Source: an uncultured bacterium (GTDB lineage Bacteria > Planctomycetota > Phycisphaerae > Phycisphaerales > SM1A02). Taken from it: 6,339 nt of DNA. Below the pieces are notes generated by a model. It searched no databases, was not told the DNA's origin, and worked only from the letters and a program-made list of their open reading frames with translations. Each line of letters starts with the position of its first letter. The first letter of the stretch is position 1. A program made the translations under genes and the position numbers. This document shows positions 5,782 to 6,339 of this stretch, piece by piece. The stretch covers positions 1-6,339 of the forward strand of contig CAIOTP010000340.1 in the NCBI GenBank assembly GCA_903861235.1, given 5' to 3'.

Positions 5782-6339
5782 ATGACCAGCGGCCCGGATC
5801 GTGCTCCACATGCCTCCGTCCCCCACGGCGTGCGACTGGCGACCCGCGTGGCGGCGGGCGTGCTCGGAGCCGCCGCGACCGTGGTGGCGGTTCGCGCGAT
5901 CGCCGTCGGCGCCCACGATCCTCTCTCGCTGCTGGCGGAGCTTCCGGACTGGTGGCTGGGCTGCGTGCCTTTCGCGCTGCTGCTGCTGGCGCTGGCGGTG
6001 GTGCCGCTGATCGGTCCCCTGGAGCACTGGTGGGAGACGAACACCAGCAAGCTGGCCTTCAGCGCCGCGATGGGACTGGCCGCGCTGGGCTGGATGGCCT
6101 GGCGCGCCGGCGGCGACACGGCCCTCTCCGCCGCGGCCCACGGTGCGGCGGAGTACGTGCCGTTCATCGTGCTGCTGCTGTCGCTCTACGTGATCGCCGG
6201 CGGCGTGCAGCTGGAGGGAAACCTTCGGGGAACCACCACGACCAACCTGGCCATCCTGGCCTGCGGCGGTGTGCTGGCGAACCTGCTGGGCACCACCGGC
6301 GCCAGCATGCTGCTCATCCGACCCCTGCTCCAGGCGAAC
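5782..6339 (+). CDS. Putative sodium:proton antiporter / CitMHS_2-type transporter, N-terminal fragment (runs off right edge)
   Basis: The frame is open from the ATG at 5782 to the window end, 186 codons with no stop. Predicted membrane segments lie near residues 20-44, 59-79, 92-108, 124-142 and 155-172. Hallmarks of the family annotated as putative citrate transport / sodium:proton antiporter (CitMHS_2) are clear: PFALLLLALAVVPLI (63-77), HWWETNTSK (82-90), AEYVPFIVLLLSLYVIAGG (123-141), then GNLRGTTTTN (146-155) and LANLLGTTGASMLLIRPLL (165-183). Members are inner-membrane transporters of roughly 430-480 aa, so about 40 percent of the gene is here. The transported ion is not settled by sequence; related NhaD-type carriers exchange sodium for protons. 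It is divergent from the redox-type gene run and need not share its function. No clear ribosome site precedes the ATG. Confidence 0.85.
   Translation, partial: MTSGPDRAPHASVPHGVRLATRVAAGVLGAAATVVAVRAIAVGAHDPLSLLAELPDWWLGCVPFALLLLALAVVPLIGPLEHWWETNTSKLAFSAAMGLAALGWMAWRAGGDTALSAAAHGAAEYVPFIVLLLSLYVIAGGVQLEGNLRGTTTTNLAILACGGVLANLLGTTGASMLLIRPLLQAN

Noticed and set aside
5188..6141. Minus-strand open frame (317 codons) across the divergent intergenic region
   Set aside because: It overlaps both the NHL gene in another frame and the transporter gene on the opposite strand; its translation is compositionally biased and matches nothing recognisable.
1..6339. tRNA, rRNA, CRISPR array, insertion sequence or attachment site
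   Set aside because: No repeated spacers, terminal inverted repeats, transposase or integrase motifs, or tRNA-like cloverleaf segments were seen; almost all of the window is coding.

Overview
The window is GC-rich bacterial DNA with no sign of mobile elements, RNA genes or CRISPR. It looks like a planctomycete, most likely of the Phycisphaerae type. The reasons are the mix of secreted beta-propeller proteins, a planctomycete-style accessory jelly-roll domain, and a C-terminal pair of dockerin-like calcium-binding repeats (DxDGNGxVDxGDI) on a protein with no sign of a cellulosome. This assignment is an inference from protein style, not from a marker gene.

Layout: four genes lie head to tail on the minus strand and are read from about 5719 leftward. 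In transcription order they are (1) a secreted NHL-type beta-propeller protein with a C-terminal YtkA-like domain (3626-5719); (2) a di-haem cytochrome c peroxidase/MauG-family enzyme (2394-3629), joined to the first gene by a 4-base ATGA overlap; (3) after a 58-base gap holding a perfect 7-bp hairpin, a secreted choice-of-anchor-B (LVIVD-type) beta-propeller with a jelly-roll domain and dockerin tail (62-2335); and (4) 5 bases further on, the GTG start and signal peptide of another exported protein that runs off the left edge (1-56). A fifth gene runs the other way from 5782 off the right edge. It is the N-terminal 186 codons of a membrane protein of the putative sodium:proton antiporter / CitMHS_2 type. 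The two divergent genes share a 62-base intergenic region.

How the genes may work together: all four minus-strand products appear exported, and the first two are translationally coupled. A haem enzyme with MauG-like rather than classical peroxidase-like ligand positions sits between two large propeller proteins. One propeller carries a His/Met-rich YtkA-like domain, a plausible metal site, and the other carries calcium-binding repeats. A periplasmic or cell-surface redox or protein-modification module is a reasonable hypothesis. No substrate can be read from the sequence, and no single component is a new family.
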